Source: Siphonodentalium dalli
Lineage: Eukaryota > Mollusca > Scaphopoda > Gadilida > Siphonodentaliidae
Assembly: GCA_032622095.1 (NCBI GenBank)
Contig: CP136066.1
Location: 131,907,917-131,971,916 of the forward strand
Reading direction: 5' to 3'
Length of the DNA: 64,000 bases
Every line of letters starts with the position of its first letter. Position 1 is the stretch's first letter. This document shows, one piece after another, positions 1 through 10,611 of this stretch. A program made the position numbers and the translations under genes. The notes below the pieces were generated by a model. The model was not told the origin of the DNA and ran no database searches. It saw nothing but the letters and a program-made list of their open reading frames with translations.

Positions 1-319
1 TGCATATGTGTTCAAACGATAGTACAAAAGAAACTTACCATGGGAACGAATGCAATGTCCTATTTTAATCATCTAAATCCAACAGAGAAGTTCCGACCGC
101 GTGGTCCGGGCGGATACAGGACGTTTCGTACCTGGACGTTTCGTACCATCTGGTACCATCTGGTCGTTTCGTACCATTTCGTAAAAGACGTGGTTGCTAT
201 TTCCACTGGAGTGACTGGACAGTTATCGAGAAAAGTCCGCCGTTAAAGTTCGGAATATTTTCAAACAGAGTTTAAACAACGATCACGTGGCATGCAGTTT
301 AACCAATCAGGAATACGAA
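1..319. other. Left flank, no gene recognised
   Basis: No convincing coding region is visible. A short internal repetition of TTCGTACC occurs at about 121-173. A 68-codon open frame at 40-246 has no recognisable domain and overlaps this repetition, so I do not call it. Confidence 0.6.
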
Positions 320-328
320 CCGTTTAAC
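320..328. repeat. Left 9-bp target-site duplication of foldback-like element 1
   Basis: CCGTTTAAC here matches CCATTTAAC at 3635-3643 at 8 of 9 positions. Both directly abut the inverted ends of the 329-3634 element. Confidence 0.7.
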
Positions 329-356
329 ACGAACATGACATTTGGAACTTATTCCC

Positions 357-1795
357 GACCCCAAATACCACCAAGAATCATCCCGACCCCCACCCACCAC
401 CCCGGGGGGTGTTTCTATGTGGTATTTGGGGTCGGCCACCCACTCATGCCGTCAAATCGGTCGAAATCATTGCCGTTCTCGAGAATGGTCCATACCACAT
501 TTTCACCCCTCGGGGTGGCACCCCCCCCCCCCCCGGGGTGATGGGTGGGGGTCGGGTGTTTCTAGGTGGTATTTGGCCGGCCACCCACCCATGCAGTCAA
601 ATCGGTCGAAATCCTTACCGTTCTCGAAAATGGTCCATACCCCATTTTCATACCCTCACTCGGGGTGGCAACCCCCCCCCCCCCCCCCCCCGGGTGATTG
701 GTAAGGATCGGGCTGTTTTTAGGTGCTATTTGGGGCCGGCCGGCCACCCACCCACCCATGCCGTCAAATCGGTCGAAATCCTTACCATTCTCGAAAAATG
801 TCCATACCCCATTTTCACCCACTCGGGGTGGCACCCCCGGGGTGATGGTGGGGGTCGGGGTGTTTCTAGGTGGTATTTGGGGCCGACCACCCACCCATGT
901 CGTCAAATCGGTCGAAATCCTTACCGTTCTCGAAAATTGTCCATATCCCCATTTTCACCCCCTCGGGGTGGCACCCCCGGGGTGATGGTGGGGGTCGGGG
1001 TGTTTCTAGGTGGTATTTGGGGCCGACCACCCACCCATGCCGTCAAATCGGTCGAAATCCTTACCGTTCTCGAAAATTGTCCATATCCCAATTTTCACCC
1101 CCTCGGGGTGGCACCCCGGGGTGATGGGTGGGGGTCGGGGTGTTTCTAGGTGGTATTTGGGGCCGGCCACCCACCCATGCCGTCAACTCGGTCGAAATCC
1201 TTACCGTTCTCGAAAATTGTCCATATCCCCATTTTCACCCCTCGGGGTGGCACCCCCCGGGGTGATGGTGGGGTCGGGGTGTTTCTATGTGGTATTTGGG
1301 GCCGGCCACCCACCCATGCCGTCAAATCGGTCGAAATCCTTACCGTTCTCGAAAATTGTCCATATCCCAATTTTCACCCCCTCGGGGTGGCACCCCCGGG
1401 GGTGATGGGTGGGGGTCTGGGTGTTTCTTGGTGGTATTTGGGGCCGGCCACCCACCCATGCCGTCAACTCGGTCGAAATCCTTACCGTTCTCGAAAATTG
1501 TCCATATCCCCATTTTCACCCCGGGGTGATGGGTGGGGGTCGGGGTGATTCTTGGTGCTATTTGGGGCCGGCCACCCACCCATGCCGTCAACTCGGTCGA
1601 AATCCTTACCGTTCTCGAAAATTGTCCATATCCCAATTTTCACCCACTCGGGGTGGCACCCTCCGGGGTGATGGGTGGGGGGTTGGGGTGTTTCTAGGTG
1701 GTATTTGGGGCCGGCCACCCACCCATGCCGTCAACTCGGTCGAAATCCTTACCGTTCTCGAAAATTGTCCATATCCCAATTTTCACCCCCTCGGG
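357..1795 (+). repeat. 140-bp GC-rich satellite array (element 1, left part)
   Basis: The landmark CCGTCAAATCGGTCGAAATC (or its CAACTCGG variant) recurs at about 901, 1041, 1181, 1320 and 1460, giving a 140-bp period. Monomers contain long C and G runs and a CTCGGGGTGGCACCCCCGGGG palindromic stretch. The array creates overlapping open frames on both strands that encode no recognisable protein. Confidence 0.95.
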
Positions 1796-3350
1796 GTAAT
1801 TGTAATTTGTAATTGTAATTGATTGTAATTAATTACATTTTTTCAAGTAATTGCATGTAATTGGTAATTGAGTTTATTCTCAATTACATGTAATTGCAAT
1901 TGTAATTGGTTAGGATGTAATTGTAATTGTAATTAGGGTCTTAATTTCAATTACTTCAAAATCACAGGTACTTGTTTCTTCTCAATTCATCCAATGGTTT
2001 CTTCAAATGTTTTTTTTCTCCAAATTTCAAAGCGTAAGACTGGTGACTGGCTATCACTATGTTGTCACAACACTGAGTCTTTATCCACGGTGTCTCAATT
2101 GTGAATTCTGCTGACACCTCCTGTTTGTTTGCTTAAGCATTGGTTAACCTTTGAGGTAGAAGCCTACTAGAAGGCTTGTTTTGATAAATACAATGAGAAA
2201 CCAACTTCAAATAATTGACAATAGATCACTATAATATATCACTTTTTACTTATGATCATGTTTCGTTATCTCCATCTGTTATGGTAGAAATTCATACCAA
2301 CCATTGCTAATGCTATCAACATGTCTACAAAAAATCTGGCAGCATTTTAATTTGCAGAAAGGCACACCGTGTCCTATGAAAGCGAAGTGCAAACTTTGCC
2401 CAACTACAATATCCAGTTCCAAAAAAGTTACCTCCAATTTTGTTTCACATCTGAAGGTAAGTTTCCATTTCTATGTATTAGTTTTGTTTAATTCCATTGA
2501 CATATAAATTCAGTCATATGGTGGTATTGGTATATGCATTGTTTATTGTCCCTTCTAATTTGCAACTGAATGACAAAGTGGGGACAAATCCCTGCCTCAA
2601 TAATCCCCCAATTAGCACTGTCTAGTGGCGGCATTGTGTTACCAGTAAGCTGGTGGCCACAAAGGCTAATTAAGTTTATGACTCTAATTAACAATCAGAG
2701 TGTTGATTATCTCATTGTCCTTTATAATTTGCCTGGCTGTGTGTCTGACTTACTGAGATAGTCTTATTCCCTTAATAATTAAATGATGGATACATGTGTG
2801 TTACTAAAAATTATTTTCATTTTATAGCGAAAGCATCAAGATGTCTATGAATCCACAGTCACACAAGCACCATCAGCAAGTGATCAACAACCTACTAGGA
2901 TCTTTCAGTATGCAAAAACATCGGTCAAGAATGCCAAAGCATTGAAGATAGTTAGCAAAGTTCATAAATCTCTGATATCATTCCAATTTCTAGAAGATCA
3001 ACCCGACTACAAGCTGCCAATGCAACACGCTGGAATTGCCAGCTATAAATCATGATTCGCTCAGTTCTACGAACACCTACACTGTACCAAGTGTGCTTCA
3101 CTGTGTATTTCATCTTGCTTGTGTTAAATTTATGTTTTGTTATCAAATAGAGTTTATATAAATAAAAAAGTGTTCCTACTTCAATGATGTGCTGAAATGT
3201 AATTGTAATTGTAATTGAATTACATTTCAATGTAATTGTAATTGTAATTAATTACATTGTGAAATAGATGTAATGGGAATTGTAATTGTAATTGAAAAAT
3301 TTGAAGTAATTGTAATTAATTACATTCACAAGTAATTGCCCCAAGCCTGG
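1796..3350 (+). mobile_element. Nested hAT-type deletion derivative
   Basis: The right end read inward is CAGGCTTGGGGCAATTAC, a typical hAT terminus. The left end enters as GGGGTAATTG at the satellite boundary, its first bases blended with the satellite. Subterminal blocks rich in GTAATTGTAATT lie at about 1796-1945 and 3195-3335. The interior holds a BED zinc finger, the usual N-terminal DNA-binding domain of hAT transposases, but no RNase H-like catalytic core or C-terminal dimerisation region. An internally deleted, non-autonomous hAT is the best reading. A clean 8-bp duplication is not visible. Confidence 0.7.
2310..3055 (+). pseudogene. BED zinc finger, two exons (N-terminal hAT transposase remnant)
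   Basis: Exon 1 is 2310-2456 and exon 2 is 2828-3055, joined in phase 0 across a 371-bp intron with donor AAG|GTAAGT and acceptor TTTATAG. The splice restores a BED-type finger: an IWQHF aromatic motif, a C-X2-C pair in AKCKLC, TSNF, then an H-X4-H pair formed across the junction (HLK joined to RKH). After the finger come about 70 polar residues, then a stop at 3053. BED fingers bind DNA and open hAT transposases; here the catalytic part is missing. The ATG at 2310 is the first in frame and the upstream limit is uncertain. It could alternatively be a short BED-only protein that is still expressed. Confidence 0.7.
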
Positions 3351-3600
3351 TGGCACCCCGGGGGTGATGGTGGGGGTCGGGGTGTTTCTAGGTGGTATTT
3401 GGGGCCGGCCACCCACCCATGCCGTCAACTCGGTCGAAATCCTTACCGTTCTCGAAAATTGTCCATATCCCCATTTTCACCCCCTCGGGGTGGCACCCCC
3501 GGGGGTGATGGGTGGTGGTCGGGGTGTTTCTTGGTGGTATTTGGGTCCGGCCTCCCACCCATGCCATCAAATCGGCCGAAAGCCACATTTTTGAAAATAA
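3351..3600 (+). repeat. 140-bp satellite (element 1, right part)
   Basis: Nearly two monomers resume right after the hAT end, in the same orientation as the left array. They then pass into the unique end sequence (ACATTTTTGAAAATAAAG) that precedes the right inverted end. Confidence 0.9.
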
Positions 3601-3634
3601 AGAATAGGGAATAAGTTCCAAATGTCATGTTCGT

Positions 3635-3643
3635 CCATTTAAC
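3635..3643. repeat. Right 9-bp target-site duplication of element 1
   Basis: CCATTTAAC, one mismatch from the copy at 320-328. Confidence 0.7.
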
Positions 3644-3785
3644 TACCTACGTAAGAATCTTTGCTACCTAATCAGTATTTAAAATACCAGCTCCAGGTAG
3701 CTAAAATGACTAGGAAAAGTAGGTAAAAAGACTAGGAGAGTAGTGAAAAAAATTTAACTACCCAAATCTACCTACTTTTTTTTTA

Positions 3786-4561
3786 GTGTGTGGGCTCACG
3801 CACCGAACACTCTTCTTGTACTGCTTGATCGGATACATTACGATGCCGCTCGAATTGTTAGTGGGTTAAATATATCTGTTTCGAATGAAAAACTCCCCAC
3901 TGAACTAGGATGGCCTACACTTTACAGCAGACGCGAACACCATAAATTTAATACTTGGCAGAAAATAATTCTTGGTAAAGCTCCCAATTACCTGAGTACA
4001 CTTTTGCCGACCTTTACTAAAGATAAATCTACCTACTCACATCGATACCCATTATTATTCTTATAGAAACGCAACAATACAGAACATTTTTAATCGACCT
4101 TTCTGCTTGAGATGGTAATTAAATGGAATGCAGTGGTAATAAATGGTTCATCTGATCGCACCAAAACCGACATATTGAAATTAATGTATGACAAATTGCC
4201 TATATTTCCCCCCAAACCGCCGCCATACTTCAATTCAGGCTCTCGCAACTGGAACATCGTGCACACCAAGCTAAGGAATAATTGCAGCGATTTAAATTTT
4301 GATAAACTTGAAAACTATATCTCTATAACAGCCCACTGTCAATGTGGGTTTTATATTGAAGACGCCTCGCATTTTTTCTTCCAGTGCCCGTTATTTGAAG
4401 AGAGTCGCTTAATATTCCTCCAACGCCTTTGGCAAAATGGAATTATCGTTGATAGGGTTGAAGATATCCTCTTTGGTCAAAGCAACCTATCCAATACCTT
4501 AAATGATAAATTGTTTCGCAATACGCTAACTTTTATTGCATCATCGGGTAGATTTCATTGA
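3786..4561 (+). pseudogene. C-terminal end of a LINE ORF2 (jockey/CR1 group), broken
   Basis: The conceptual protein shows the region that follows the reverse transcriptase in jockey/CR1-like LINEs: LLDRIHYDAARIVSG, ELGWPTLYSRREHHKF and KAPNYLSTLLPTF, then near 4250-4400 NWNIVHTKLRNNCSDLN and the terminal C-X-C...H-X4-C cysteine/histidine motif (CQCGFYIEDASHFFFQC). The frame is interrupted by a stop at 4064-4066 and shifts frame around 4050-4110. Nothing of the catalytic reverse transcriptase or endonuclease remains, as expected for 5' truncation. The reading ends at a TGA at 4559. Confidence 0.85.
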
Positions 4562-4935
4562 CGGAAAATCTTCAAAATCCAAATAAGCCTATATCTTCAT
4601 ACATTCCCCATATTGCCATCAAAATACTCGGCTCAGCTCGCCATAGGACCTACATCCCATCCTTGATATCTGTCTACTCACTGTATACCTCACCCTCATT
4701 CTCGACCCTCCTCGTTTAGGTACTACATTCCAACTATAAGCTATAACATTGAGTCTTACATAATTCCATATACAATTAATAATTTGCGTTTCAATATTGT
4801 TAAGGGAGAGGAGCAATATTCTAAGTTGAATAACTTGTGCTCCCATCCCTTTTGATTAACTCATATCTTATTTCAGATTCAAATTTGTTAAATGTATTAT
4901 GTAATGAGGGTCAAATAAAATATGTTCAAACAAAA
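4562..4935 (+). other. Probable LINE 3' untranslated tail
   Basis: AT-rich sequence directly after the LINE stop, with a CT-rich stretch near 4660-4720 and AATAAAATATG near 4914. The exact 3' boundary is not marked by a clear duplication. Confidence 0.5.
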
Positions 4936-5730
4936 GTAACACTACCATACGTACCGATTCTGTTTTCGGAGTTTTCCGATTCACGACACGCATATTTTCA
5001 GCGTTTCGATTCCTGACATGGATAAATGTTTACTGTAATCCAATTAATTGCTTCATTTTGCTGGCTCCACGGCGGTTCTACATGACTGTAAATTGTCATA
5101 TAATGATTAACTAAGTACAACGAATTAGTATCTTACTAAAACAGATCTACAACCTCACTGTGGTGTTGGTTTTGATGCAATGTTTTTTTTCCTATATTTT
5201 CCTATAATATCTTGAGGTACTTTATTAAAAAAACCAAACATATATGTGCATGTATATGGGAAGTCAAATTGACATTTAATAAATAATTGAGCTTAAAGGT
5301 ACTCAATTCGATTCGATGGTCCCCATATCATAAGATTCCAACAACAACAACAACGTTTTTTTAAATGCGGAGTTATCAGAATCGATTAATTGCCCAAAAA
5401 TAAACCAGTCAACTATAGTACAAAATTGCACAAAACCTGTTATTTATCAACATTTTGTTCAACGAAACTTTGCCCGTTTGTCAATTATTTGACCAAAAAA
5501 GCCACTTGATTTTAGAGTTATCCATCTTCATCCGCAATATGGTATTAGACCGTCTTCTCCTCGACCATTTACAGGGCCACTTTAATTTATCGGTGGTAAA
5601 AAATAATAGATTTCAAAAATCGATATTTGAACACTCTGAACTTTGATAGGTGGGTTCCTCGACTCGAATCAAATATTTTTGACCACCGAAGCCTAGGAAA
5701 TAGTAAGTGTACGAGCGTTAATACCGACTA
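4936..5730. other. No gene or repeat recognised
   Basis: AT-rich sequence with short runs and an (ACA)n patch near 5340. A 63-codon frame at 5455-5646 has no recognisable feature. Confidence 0.5.
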
Positions 5731-5960
5731 TGCACCTTTGAGCGCAATAAGGAATCTCTAATTAGGGAAGATCTAATTACGCTTAAGCGCAATAAGGAAA
5801 TATATAATTGCGCCTAAGCGAATATTTTATTGCGTTTAAGCGCAATAAGGCATATCTTATTGATCTTAAGCACAAAAGGAATCTCCAATATCACTTTAAA
5901 AGCGCAATAAGGAATATTATTATTGCGCTTAAGTGCAATAAGAGCTAATTGGGCTTAAGG
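5731..5960. repeat. Cluster of GCGCTTAAGCGC-type palindromes (left)
   Basis: Degenerate copies of TTGCGCTTAAGCGCAATAAG recur every 30-45 bp, with intervening words such as GGAATCTC or GGAAATAT. Each copy is a near-perfect palindrome centred on TTAA. The same motif reappears at 6630-6970 and in the 38-kb segment family. Confidence 0.85.
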
Positions 5961-5962
5961 TA

Positions 5963-6613
5963 GCAATACACGATTTCCAGCAATTTTGCCAACCTGGGAG
6001 GGGGTACTGTACTTCAAATCAATGCTAAGCCATTATCGTTGGCATATATCCCATCAAGCATGTTTTAATTTCGACAGAAATTTTAGGTGTAATCATTTAA
6101 ATGTACTTTTGGTTCTTCGTACAATTTGTCATTGAGTTATGCCCCTTGGTTTGCACACACGAACCGCTCAATTTTACCCATTTATTTTACTCAAATTGGC
6201 CATTTTCAACCCAAAAACAGACCATGATAGAGCGAATGTCAGTAAATAAGATTCTTCCACCTGATAGAGCTATGCTAGTGCTGAGAAATATTTTAAATAG
6301 AAAACAAGTTATCGTATCAATTTGAAAATAAAAGTCTTTCGAGCACAGATGACAGAATTCAGGGGAGAGAAATCGGGCTATTTTCCTGTAATAAATAACA
6401 CAGAGTTGGCCTTCACTGAATACGAAAACCCTGTTGCGTATCCAAATTTTTCACTTTTTTGAGAACTTTCCCAGTTTTGTAAAATAAATAAACATTCAAA
6501 CCAGTAATGACACAGTTAACACAGGCTACACTGGCCGTTATGCCCCCCAGATACTTATATTTCTATTTTTCAGACCCCCGGCTACAACCCGTGAAATCGT
6601 GTACTGCTACCTA
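5963..6613. mobile_element. Inverted-repeat-bounded insert between two palindrome clusters
   Basis: GTAGCAATACACGATTTC near 5963 faces GAAATCGTGTACTGCTAC near 6592, an 18-bp inverted repeat with one mismatch. The roughly 600-bp interior has no recognisable coding content. Palindrome clusters lie directly outside both ends, so the whole 5.73-6.97-kb stretch could fold back on itself. Miniature element is an inference; no target duplication was found. Confidence 0.45.
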
Positions 6614-6629
6614 AGTGGAAATCAAAATC

Positions 6630-6970
6630 TTCCTTACTACGCTTAAGCACAATTAGCTACATTCAAATGGTGTAGTCCATATATAATGCAATGGGTGGAG
6701 TTTATTTGTGACCTGGTGACTGTCCACGTGTAGGGCTATTCGGATTCTACTATTTGCATAGAGGGGTGATCCATTGGTGGATATATTAATTTCGCTTAAG
6801 CTCAATAAGAATGAGGAGCCAGAGATGTAATTGCGCTTAGGTGCAATAAGAAATGTCTTATTTCGCTTAAGCTTAATATGAGTCCATAATTGCGCTTAAG
6901 CGCAATAAGGAAAATTCTAATTGAGCTTAAGCAAAATAAGAGAAGATCTTATTGCGCTCATAATAAGTGC
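6630..6970. repeat. Cluster of GCGCTTAAGCGC-type palindromes (right)
   Basis: The same degenerate palindrome family as at 5731-5960, clearest at about 6780-6970 with AATTGCGCTTAAGCGCAATA near 6890. Confidence 0.85.
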
Positions 6971-7658
6971 AATTCCGTCTACAGTTAATTCGGCAAAACA
7001 ATCGCCTGACAGCAATAATTGTAAATTGAAATCATGAAACCGCATATAACAAAAAGGAAACTTACTGCTTTTGACTGAACACATGTCTTATATCATTCGT
7101 GGGTACGTGTACACGCACATATATATTTTCCAATCGGTATTTGCTTGTACCAGTTCATGATAATTCTCGTTTTCAGTCAAAATCCATAGTTATCCTCTCG
7201 TATCATCGTTGATTATTTGCCCTGCTATAATCGATCGCTCAGCACAATTTAAAAGTAAAATGTGCGACTTCTATCGCGAAACTGGCGTAGGAAAGTTTTC
7301 AATGATGAATACTGTTTATATCAGGAAAATGAAGACATTAATATCATTTGATAACATTATCCGAAAAAGTACTGCATAAAGAGTCTGAATGCATGCCCCT
7401 TTAATACTTTTGTCATCATTTTGAAGACAAAAGCTAAGGGCCGTCATATGGAGACGTTTATCGTTAGAAAAACTGGATGTTTCTAGTTGAAATCTAAAGA
7501 GCATTGCTCGGGCGACAATTGGACTTACTCGGGCGACAACGGAACATACAGGGCGGGAATCGGGGCGAAAACATAAATCACCGATTACAGCATTTTGCTG
7601 GCTTTTTAGGCAGAACAATTATAGGGGAACATGTCCCGGTGAAACTTGCATTATATCC
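6971..7658. other. No gene recognised
   Basis: AT-rich sequence without a supportable coding region or repeat. The open frame on the minus strand at 7316-7618 shows no domain or compositional signal. Confidence 0.5.
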
Positions 7659-8163
7659 AGGGGGGGGTCGGAAAACAAATTCAGGCACGCATGGCATTTT
7701 TTCCCTTTCGATAATTTTTTGTACCCACCGCCAAATTTTTTTCCGTTTTCGGCAGTTTTTTTCCGACCATTTTTTTACACCCACCCCCCTTTTAACACTA
7801 AAACAGAGACTTGCGGGGGAAAATTCACTGTAAACAGCTGTATATGAATTTCTGTGCTTACTATTTATCATGGATGTTAACATGGACATGTAAATAGGAA
7901 TGAGTCATTTTGAGGTCATTCGGCCAAAAAAACATGGCTGCCAGCGGCCATCTTGGATTTCAAAATTTGCAACAAAATACAACACGATAACTGCATGCAG
8001 TCAGTTTACCAGTTAGAATTACGTTATTTCTCTCATTCAAAGTGGTTTTGAAGCCCAACTCATTGCCAAAACACTAAAAAACAAGCAGGAAATTATTTTT
8101 TTAGTTGCGGAAAAAAATGCTTGTTGGTAGCTTTGACCATCCACCCACCCCCCCCCCCCCCCC
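7659..8163 (+). mobile_element. Terminal-inverted-repeat element, copy 1
   Basis: Starts CAGGGGGGGTCGGAAA and is collinear with 35162-35706 over about 500 bp, including ATGGCTGCCAGCGGCCATCT and the TGCTTGTTGG block. This copy ends in a C-run near 8163 and lacks the distal inverted end that copy 2 keeps. Open frames over it occur in both copies but shift with the homopolymer runs, so they are not protein genes. Confidence 0.8.
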
Positions 8164-8251
8164 GTTATATCTGTGTTTTTAAGTTTTTCGGCTGGTATAT
8201 AATTGAAATTTGCTCGGTCGACAAGCGGAAAACTCACAACGGAATCGGCAT

Positions 8252-8830
8252 TTGCTCGGTCACGACGAATGTGACTTCTATTCATTATTTGAACATTTTA
8301 ATATTTCACTCAAATAAAGGGTGTTGTAGGATGGCCGCAAGATTCTATTTTCACACAAACACCCCACCCCAATCCAACATTGCCGCCGTCCAGAGGGATT
8401 CTAATAGGGAACCCATGCCAGCTCTCGGCCCTTTACCGATTTAGGTCGAACAAAGAGTGGTGTAGGGTTGACACCAAAACACCCCACATATTCACCAAAC
8501 ACATCTAATAAAAATGGCCGCCGCCCAAATGGGTCCCAATATGGGACAACTGGGTTTGAACTTTCCAACTGTTGGAAATTTCCAACCAACCTGACACCAC
8601 CTATAATGTTGGTATATTTCCAATTGATAGCAATTTCAGATACAAATTTGGGCTAAATATAGAAAAGATTTGCTAGAGTTGGTCTGAAACAACAAATGAC
8701 CCACTAATTAGTTGTTGGAAAATCAACCAACGAACATTTCCAATCTATAAGTGGTGTAAAATTTCCAACAAATGGTGTTTGAGGCATGAAATTTGCTCAA
8801 AATACCCCCTGTCGCCACGTCCCTGTGGTG
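8252..8830 (+). repeat. Diverged dispersed repeat A, copy 1
   Basis: Collinear with 9865-10450 and more distantly with 21330-21650. Shared words include GACGAAT.TGACTTCTATTC, AATAGGGAACCCATGCCAG, CACATATTCACCAAACACAT and AACTTTCCAACTGTTGGAAA. The GTTGGAAA/TTTCCAAC words make it locally self-complementary. Confidence 0.85.
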
Positions 8831-9864
8831 GAATACACGCCTATGATAATATCCCCGGCGCCACGTCCCTTCATATCAGCAAAAATAGCTTCATGGAAAC
8901 CTTGAAGCATCGGAATCAACATGAAAGCACACTGAGGTGACGATTTCGGACAGGTACACTTTCGCCGTATATACTTTTACTTTAAACATATTTTATTTGT
9001 AATAATACAAAGTGGATTGGGGCACAATTTACATAACTTAATGAGCCCCTCTCCAGTATACATTGTTACAAAATTACATAACATGCGCACCAGTCGTGTA
9101 TCTTGTCATCGCAAAGGCAACGTATCATTTAGTGATATTTTATAAACATTGTTTCAACAAATTTACGATCCCCACGTGACAATGATTTTGATAGGCAATA
9201 TTAAAAACAATACCAAGACGACATTAAACTGATGATTGTTGTAAAATTGACCACATGCTCCACTCAGAATGCTTTCGGATTTGTCAGAGTAAAAAAGCAC
9301 TGAAAATGATGAGGTTGGGAAAAATACAAGGAATTTCAGGTTTATTGAATCCTGCGGACCAAGAGCCAAATTTACATAAACATAATGGCCTTTTATTGAG
9401 GGGAAACATTATTTTCTTATCTAAACTTCTCACATTAACGCCCCCTGAGTGCCCCCAGTGACACGGTGGTTCCAGTGCGAAATTTGTATGGCTCCTGTTC
9501 GAAAACGAGCAAATATTATAAGCTCCAGTAGGCACCCGCGATAAACAATTTCGATATTGCACAAAAAGCATCGAGAATTTAGTAAATTATAGCCGATCAT
9601 AATGACATTTTATCTAATATTTGTGCATTTGTATCTTTGCAGAGCAAATATAGATGTTACCATGCATTGCAAAACATATATAGGGCGACTATATATAAGT
9701 GTCAAATAGTAACAGAATCGTTCACTTTATGATTCAAATTTGGCCAGCGTACGTTAACTATGAAGACTGGTTTTTTTCCGATAAACCAATCACATTGGTT
9801 GACATATTCAAAATCGCCGCCACTTTTAATAAATGGCCACCGTTTTCAGCTTTTACACAACGCA
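8831..9864. other. Spacer between the two repeat A copies
   Basis: No coding region or repeat recognised. Open frames at 9163-9571 overlap on both strands and show no domain. Confidence 0.5.
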
Positions 9865-10450
9865 TACGACGAATATGACTTCTATTCCTTATTTCAACAT
9901 TTTAATATTTCAATTAAATAAAGGGTGTAACTGTTGTAGGGTGGCCACATAATTATCTTTCCACGTACACGCCACCCCGATCCAACATGGCCGCCGTCCA
10001 GTTGGATTCAAATAGGGAACCCATGCCAGTTCTCGGCCCTTTCTCGATTTAGCTTAAACATAGTGTGATGTTGTGTGGCGCCCACAAGACATCCCACATA
10101 TTCACCAAACACATCCGATTCAAAATGGCCGCCGCCCAGAGGGATAGAAATAGGGGACCACTGGGCTTGAACTTTCCAACTGTTGGAAATTTTCAACCAA
10201 ACTGACACTACCTAGTGTTGGTATATTTCCAATTAATGGCAATTTCAGACCAAAATTTGGATTAAATATATCTAAGATTTGCTAGAGTTGGTATAAGACA
10301 ACAAATGTGTTCCAGTAATTAGTTCTTGGAAAATCAACCAGCGACCAATTTCAACCTATAAGTGGTGTAAAATTTCCAAAAACATTTAATGCTGTGTGAG
10401 GCATTAAATTTCCATCTGTTGAAATTTTTTACCAAAGTTTGGGTGGGAGC
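9865..10450 (+). repeat. Diverged dispersed repeat A, copy 2
   Basis: Matches 8252-8830 in order and orientation with many substitutions and small indels, including the same AATGGCCGCCGCCCA and GTTGGAAATTT words. The two copies form an old direct repeat about 1.6 kb apart. Confidence 0.85.
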
Positions 10451-10479
10451 CCCATACATCCCAATTATATGATAATAGC

Positions 10480-10602
10480 CCCGCGGGTTTGATACAATAC
10501 AATAGTGGTTTCGGACACCACGTGCCTGTTTGATCTGGGACACTCTGAGGGTGGCATATATATGACAATCGTTGGACGGCTTGGAACATTTTTGGCGGGT
10601 TT
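10480..10602 (+). repeat. Decayed minisatellite, left half split by element 2
   Basis: Loose repetition of GGTTTGGACAC / GGGACACTC-type words. The same word set continues at 13133-13300 on the other side of element 2, which shows that the element landed inside this repeat. Confidence 0.6.
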
Positions 10603-10611
10603 GGACACGAT
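10603..10611. repeat. Left 9-bp target-site duplication of foldback-like element 2
   Basis: GGACACGAT, identical to 13124-13132 and immediately outside the inverted ends. Confidence 0.85.

Larger units (their letters stand above)
329..3634. mobile_element. Foldback-like DNA element 1 made of 140-bp satellite
   Basis: The ends are a 28-bp perfect inverted repeat: ACGAACATGACATTTGG reads inward from 329 and its reverse complement reads out to 3634, both continuing through GGAACTTATTCCC. A 9-bp direct duplication with one mismatch flanks it. Inside are about twelve 140-bp GC-rich satellite monomers. The first partial monomer (about 357-400) is inverted relative to the rest. A hAT derivative is nested at about 1796-3350. 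Long inverted ends built of tandem repeats with 9-bp duplications recall Drosophila foldback elements; 9-bp duplications are also usual for Mutator-like elements. No transposase of its own is visible, so it is non-autonomous and its superfamily is unresolved. Confidence 0.8.

Noticed and set aside
409-1822. Overlapping open frames of up to 246 codons on both strands in the left satellite
   Set aside because: They follow the 140-bp period, shift with C/G-run length, exist on both strands, and encode only repetitive low-information sequence.
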